Below the pieces are notes generated by a model, which was not told the DNA's origin, did not search any database, and saw nothing but the letters and a program-made list of their open reading frames with translations. Of a DNA stretch of 62,000 bases, positions 56,791 through 62,000 are shown piece after piece. The stretch is from Acanthaster planci (Eukaryota; Echinodermata; Asteroidea; Valvatida; Acanthasteridae). Made by a program: the position numbers and the translations under genes. The DNA lies in assembly GCF_001949145.1 (NCBI RefSeq), contig NW_019091393.1, forward strand, positions 161,252 through 223,251. The letters are read 5' to 3'. Each line of letters begins with the position of its first letter. Positions within the stretch are counted from its first letter, which is position 1.

Positions 56791-57679
56791 AGCTGGCTTG
56801 CTGGTTGGGGATCGACATGGTTGAGTTAGGTAGTAGGATGTCAGTTCGTCGGTTGAAGTGAGAATTATTTGATTGGACTTTTAGCTTCTGGGCGATTTGG
56901 TTGTTTGTATTGTTTTCATGTCTCACTGGTTAATACCGACTGAAATCAAGTTATTGTAAATAAAATATTGAGTAATTTTTGGGGTAAAATCTCGGCAGTA
57001 TAAAGTCTTTTTACATGCTGTAAACAAGATAAGCTGCCTAGTTTAACATGAAATGAGACTTAAATCGGGCAGTAAGCCTACATCTGTCGACATGGCAGAC
57101 GAGAAACGATGATCAAAATGCATTAAATCTGCCCTTTTCGAACCGAGAAAGCAGGTCGCCGAGCCATCGACTTCACCCCGTTCCAACTCGACCGTCATTT
57201 TCCCCATCTCGTCCATCAGGCGTAGATCGTTGTGACAGGTGCAACATGCGAGCCTCGCTGTTTGCTCCTCAAAATTTAATGTTTGGTCGTAAGGCCTCCT
57301 TGCGGGGGTAGGGGGACGCTTCGATGGGGGGGGGTAAATCCCTGCTCAAATCAGTTTGGCCGTTGTCTGTAGTAACGCACGTGTCTGGAGATCCGTGAGG
57401 AATGGCTTCACAATTTACCCTCGCATCTTTCAAAGACACACGTGCCATTGCACGATCGTCGTCAACGAGATGTACTAGGCCTTATTCACGGACAAGCCAT
57501 TTTCAATCTTGTTCCCTGAATCTATCATATTCAGTGAAATCCGTGAAATGGAGTGGTGCCAGATTATTTTTTATTCCGCGACTCACTTTCCCTTTTTTTC
57601 AGATTTGGCATAAAACATTTGGATAAGTTCCTTTTTCTTCATTTTCCCAATTGTTTCTTTTGCTTTTGCTTGTCTGTTC

Positions 57680-57782
57680 CCTCTAGATCTATTGTTGCTG
57701 TTGTTCGTTGTTGATGGTGTTGTTTGTCGTTGTTGTATGTTGTTGTTTGGTGTTGTTGTGGTTGATGTTTTTGCTGCTTCTG
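57680..57782. repeat. GTT-rich microsatellite
   Basis: An imperfect (GTT)n tract with interruptions such as GATG and GTCG. It produces Gln/Asn/Thr-rich shadow frames on the minus strand that are not genes. Confidence 0.85.
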
Positions 57783-59099
57783 TTGTTTCGGACAAGCGCC
57801 CCCCCCCCAAAAAAAAAGCCCACGGGTCACGACTTAACATCGGTGAAAGCACCGGTTGTTGGGATCCAATAATTTATACTTGTACTTACTCTGACAGCGG
57901 AAAAATCCCAAATGGACGAGCGAAAGCAATTCGTCGGCGGCTTACAGCAATCCAGGCAGTTGTTGACGTCACCCATCTGTCTTTTCCATCATGTAAACTT
58001 ATACCCTCCTAATGGTGCAGATTTTGAGGGATTTAATTTGAATCGATTTCCAGATTCAGCGGCAAGCGATCTCTGATGCTGCGCGCTCGGAAGTGGCTTA
58101 TGAGTTCCAGTACTGCAGTGGAAACTCAACCTTTCGAGAAAACAGCGAAAGTTCACACGCAGTTTTTGCGTATGAAATATAAAAATCTTATCTCCTTGCT
58201 GGCAAATGCGGTATACAGCATCTTATTCAAACCCGGTAAATAGAAACGACTTGTAATTTATGTATACGCATTGCACGGCTCTCTTTTGCGAACGTAACAA
58301 AATGGAAATGTCATTGTCATATCGACACGTTTCTGCGCACAAATATACGTACAAAAGGGCTTTTCTTCGAGCATTGTAGGGCTGATGTTGCGTCCATCGA
58401 CATGACGTCATTGTAATGTAAGGGGGCACTTCAAAAGAAACGTTTTCGCTTCGTCGGACCATTTCCCACTGGCCCATTGGGACATCCACACACCGGAGGG
58501 AACGATCTCTAGATCATTTTACTCCGAGGCGGCGATCTGAAGGGAATATCGTACCTTGTTCCCAGGGAACGGCCGCCAGTTCTGCAGTGAGAACAAGGTT
58601 AAACTGTCGTCGTCTGCCGTCCCGGATTATTATGAGCAAGGTTGGCCGAGGATATTTTACAAATGCTATGCGTCATTTTGAGTGTAGGGACTTGAATGAC
58701 GTTTATTCGCTGAAAATCGAATAAACGAATTCGCGGTACTTAATCCTCTCACGCGTGTTTCTCTTGTCAACCAACACCAATCATACCTCGGGTTTGTCAG
58801 TTGTTTCTTGATTTCCTTTTGTCGAGATTGACTTCAAATTAAACGACTGTTAAAGCCGCAGGAGGTCTGGTGACTGAGCATTAAAACAAACTAGAGATTA
58901 GCAACTCCACGGTTACTGTTGTTCGTCGCCAGGGGGGCGTGACGGGACGAAACTCGGAAGCGTTCCTTGTGTTTTCCCTCCTGCGCCGTTCAAATATACT
59001 CAAGGCACGTAACGCGGGTTCGGCAAACATTGCCATGCATTGCTGCTCAACAGCTTGAGAAAACCTTCCAAAGCCTCGAAACGATGCTGTAAGCTTCCT

Positions 59100-59354
59100 T
59101 AGATCTCCCTGACCGCACCGGAGGATATTTGAATTCGGAGCCGGCTGAGTTACACTCCCGCACCGCCCGTGCGTGTAGCCGTCGCGTCTCGTCCCGGGGC
59201 TCCCCGGGGAACTCAAGTGACATTCGGGGGGCTTGCCACAGTGTGTTACCGCTTGCTGTAACAAGACAAACAACGTGCTGTCCTAGCTTCTCAGTCTCGT
59301 ACAAGATCCGTTGCTTGAAACTCTTTGCGCCAGCCAGTGATCTGCTTTCTTCAG
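59100..59354. other. CpG-rich patch with a donor site, possible promoter or exon
   Basis: CpG-rich sequence in an AT-rich setting, open on both strands. On the plus strand it ends TCTTCAG/GTAATA, a plausible donor at 59354. No domain is recognisable in any frame. It may be a promoter with a first exon for a gene to the right, beyond the window. Confidence 0.25.
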
Positions 59355-59555
59355 GTAATAAAAAGATTTGTGTACATGTATACGGGCAGGCAAACTTCTG
59401 TTAATAAAACCCTGTGATTTTTATGATATTGGTGTAAGAACTCTGGATTGCATCCTGTCAACGCTCCAGTCTTAAATAATCTTAACTGTTAACGTGGCAC
59501 CATTGAGCCCTTTTCAGGATTTGAAATAATTTTTTAAAGCATAAAACATTACGGC

Positions 59556-59731
59556 ATTACAGGCGATTCACAATACTGCGCCTCCAAGAGTTTGCAACGC
59601 GTTGACCAATCACAGTGCGCGAAATCTGTCGACCCTTTCCAAATGCGCATTGGGTCGACAGATTTTGCGCACTGTGATTGGTCAACGCGTTGCAAACTCT
59701 TGGAGGCGCACTTTTGTGAAACGCCCGTATT
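59556..59731. mobile_element. 176-bp foldback element, copy B
   Basis: Same element as 51593-51768. The arms read GCGCCTCCAAGAGTTTGCAA, then CGCGTTGACCAATCACAG and their complements, around a short centre with GTCGAC on both sides. The arms are better matched than in copy A, which suggests a younger insertion or gene conversion. Confidence 0.88.
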
Positions 59732-60028
59732 CATCGTTTGGGCATAAATGTCTTATGTGTTGAATAACACCTATGGTGTTGGCCGTCCACATTTGACCTT
59801 TGTTAGCTTTCTTGAGTTTTGTATGGAAATGGAAGTAAACGAGCTATATCTAGTGGATCCCTGTGTGTTCAGAAGGTGGTACGCCATATAATTATAATGT
59901 TGTCTCTCAAGAATCGTTGAACTCCAATTTCCGACCATTTAAGCTTTGAAGATCAAGTAATAGACAGATTTGTGTGTTTGGACTCATCTTCGGAATTATT
60001 CACGTTATGCACATTTTCTATTTACGGG

Positions 60029-60310
60029 AGTCAGGGTGGCGTAGTAGTTCTTTCCTCGCCTTCCACCTCTGCGGTCCCGGTTCGATTCCTGGCCCGGTCG
60101 ACATGTGGATCGGGTTTTCAGTCCCTACCTAATTCTGTGGGTTTTACCCAGAATTTTCCTCTGGGGTTTTCCTCCCACCTCAAAAACTGTGACTGCTTCC
60201 CCCTGTCTCCTCTCTACAGGTTTCTTCAGGCTAGTGAGATACAGTGCCTAGGGCAATTTTGAGGAATCCTTGGAGTCATTACCAGAAATGATTTATAACA
60301 ATAATAATAA
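60029..60310 (+). mobile_element. tRNA-derived SINE, nearly complete
   Basis: The head has an A-box-like GGTGGCGTAGTAGTT and a B box, GGTTCGATTCC (60079-60089). A central part follows with GGGTTTTCCTCCCACCTC. The 3' part ends in an (AAT)n-type tail at 60299-60313. Length and order are those of a full SINE. The central box resembles the conserved domain of metazoan SINE superfamilies; that assignment is from memory. Not coding, although one frame is open. Confidence 0.8.
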
Positions 60311-60910
60311 TAACAAAGCAGAAAACTACGATAAAAAATACCCCAAAATGAAACTTTTAAAGCGAAACGCATTCTTGTGATAATTGTTATTATGGAGACA
60401 GGTGGTTTTAATTTTAAACCACATTTTAGGCCTATATTTGCGGGCAAGCACCTGAACTTAATCTTCAGCCTTTTGGAAGATTCTGCACATAATTGATGCA
60501 GAACGAAAAATTCCTCTTTTATGAAGACAGTGAAGAAAAAGAAAGCCGCAGCATCTGCCACCCAAATCTTCAATTTTGGCTGGACGCAGGAGTGACTTTA
60601 AAAGCGTGCCCTGGATTTGCAGAGTAATTTAACGTAGAATATATCGAGTCCAAAGAGGCGGCTGAGCAATATCCAAAGGTTCCCAAGGGTATGATATATT
60701 TTGGAGTGTTAATGCAGAGGATCTTCCATTAGTGAAATGTGCGGGGAGGAAATATGTCACATATTTTATCATTTCAGATTTTTAGAAAGTATAGTGCTTT
60801 GGGCAGCGGCGAGTGTTGATCAGAATTGCTTTCTGCAGGGCCCTTCCATTATCTCCCAAAAGAGAAAATCCCAGTGATTTGACTAGATTCTGTCATTAGC
60901 AAAATGCCAG

Positions 60911-61111
60911 ATGTCAGGACTTCGGAGCCAAATCCTTTTGATTGCAGTAGTTCCACTCTGGATTGAATGCGTTTCACTCCAGATTAATCATTTAATCCAT
61001 GGTTTCAATGGCATAGTGTCAACTTTTACTTTTTATGAAAACCACAGAGAGCAGTGTCGAAAGTTATCCAGGGTATTGCATATTAATTACATTTCTCATC
61101 TCGCTGAGTAA
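60911..61111 (+). CDS. Small ORF with signal-peptide-like start, hypothetical
   Basis: ATG-led, 66 codons. The first 23 residues, MSGLRSQILLIAVVPLW and following, look like a signal peptide. The rest is short and has no known domain. It could be a chance frame or the first exon of a secreted protein. Confidence 0.15.
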   Translation: MSGLRSQILLIAVVPLWIECVSLQINHLIHGFNGIVSTFTFYENHREQCRKLSRVLHINYISHLAE

Positions 61112-61499
61112 CGTTTAAAGCCACGAAGGCCAACTTAACGTTGTACCCTCCCCGCGGAATTGCTGCGTGCGAGTTCGCTTGAATTTTGATTTTTTCCTTG
61201 TTTGATGGAATCCTTTCTCCAATTTCGAGTGTAATTTCAAACCGAAAGCCATTTGGAGAATGTCGTAGGAATATACAATGTACTGCACAGTCACGCTCAT
61301 TGAACACGGCTTGCGGGAAAAAAAACAACAGCGAAAAAAGCGATGCTGCAGGGATTTGGAACGTTTAGCTTTTCGCTCAGACAAGATGCTGGTAATATCC
61401 TGATGCCAAGAAAGTATCAGTCAATAATCGCTTTGATGGCCAACTACGTGTATACATTTTCGAAGATAGAAACTTAAAGACCATTCATTTCTGAGGGCG

Positions 61500-61709
61500 T
61501 CATTCACAGATAGCTGACGTTTTAACATATACTGAGAGGCGGTCCCTCAAAGGCTCTCCCGTCAGGCTGTATTCGAGAAATATCGGCGTATAAGTTAGGT
61601 TACCCATCGGACCGAGAAACAGTCCTTTAGTGTTGTTGTTGTACACGATTGGTCCGTACATAGTGTTTAAATCTGGCAGTGGTGTACAAGCGGTCAGAAA
61701 CGTCCCCAT
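61500..61709 (-). CDS. Small ORF, possibly an exon fragment
   Basis: ATG-led, 69 codons on the minus strand. It includes PLPDLNTMYGPIVYNNN and EYSLTGEPLRDRLSVYV, which look more protein-like than neighbouring frames. No family recognised and no linked exon seen. It may continue beyond the window or be a transposon remnant. Confidence 0.2.
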   Translation of the reverse strand: MGTFLTACTPLPDLNTMYGPIVYNNNTKGLFLGPMGNLTYTPIFLEYSLTGEPLRDRLSVYVKTSAICE

Positions 61710-62000
61710 GTAACGCGTGTCCGATCGGGTAGCACCTTTAAACTTTACATTTTTGCCACCTGTCGACCACTTTCACTCAAAATTATATCTGTGCTGATGT
61801 GCTGTTATTAACGTGTGGAAGTGCATTGTGGAGATATTGAAGGTGCTGTAGAGATGCGCAGTGCCATAACAGAACTTTGTTATTCGTGTGAGGAAATTCA
61901 TAAATTTGTCGCTGTCTATTCAGGGCTGCCCTACATTATACTTCTTAGCTTGAAATATCACAGCCTACATTGATAATGTTTGTGGGGAATAGGCATAAAT

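Noticed and set aside
56717-56926. Asn/Pro/Gln-rich minus-strand frame
   Set aside because: Generated by the G-rich telomere-like repeat.
57583-57852. Gln/Thr-rich minus-strand frame
   Set aside because: Produced by the GTT microsatellite.
1-62000. CRISPR array, rRNA genes, bacterial operons or viral genes
   Set aside because: No regularly spaced repeats with unique spacers, no rRNA signature and no polymerase or capsid-like frame; the spliced genes show animal nuclear DNA.

Overview
This is a stretch of animal nuclear genome, AT-rich, with long introns, GT-AG splice sites, scattered tRNA-derived SINEs and many short inverted-repeat DNA elements. It holds three genes that can be recognised with confidence: a divergent TGF-beta ligand of the Maverick/GDF15 type, the RING E3 ligase Topors, and the histone acetyltransferase KAT14 (CSRP2BP/ATAC2). 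The gene content and repeat style suggest a marine invertebrate deuterostome such as an echinoderm or hemichordate. That placement is an inference: no ribosomal or mitochondrial marker is present.

Layout. 1-7.6 kb: no gene recognised, two degenerate inverted repeats. 8.39-13.95 kb, minus strand: the TGF-beta gene, two coding exons around a 4.3 kb phase-1 intron, predicted protein 427 aa with signal peptide, RERR cleavage site and nine-cysteine C-terminal domain. 14.1-14.6 kb: a TATA-like site for that gene and a separate CRE + TATA pair facing the other way. 14.7-30.6 kb: mostly non-coding, with a 13-bp tandem repeat, one possible orphan coding exon at 22.59 kb and a GC-rich island at 27.2-27.45 kb. 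30.6-33.0 kb, plus strand: Topors, its whole coding region in one exon, preceded by a splice acceptor and a 10-codon upstream ORF. 34.2-37.3 kb: Topors 3' flank, a Tc1/mariner-type element and another small inverted-repeat element. 37.34-49.9 kb, minus strand: KAT14. All 15 coding exons could be placed with matching phases and GT-AG borders, giving a 773-aa protein close to the vertebrate length. Its introns carry SINEs, a piggyBac-like element with TTAA ends, members of a CAGTGGC-ended family and a perfect 24-bp hairpin. 50-62 kb: intergenic and repeat-rich, including two copies of a 176-bp foldback element, a 350-bp inverted-repeat element, a hairpin whose centre resembles a hammerhead core, a degenerate TTAGGG/TTGGG tract and a well-preserved SINE.

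The three genes are not an operon and need not act together. Topors and KAT14 are convergent and both are nuclear regulators (SUMO/ubiquitin ligation; ATAC-complex acetyltransferase). The TGF-beta gene encodes a secreted signalling ligand. No CRISPR array, rRNA gene or intact canonical tRNA gene was seen.
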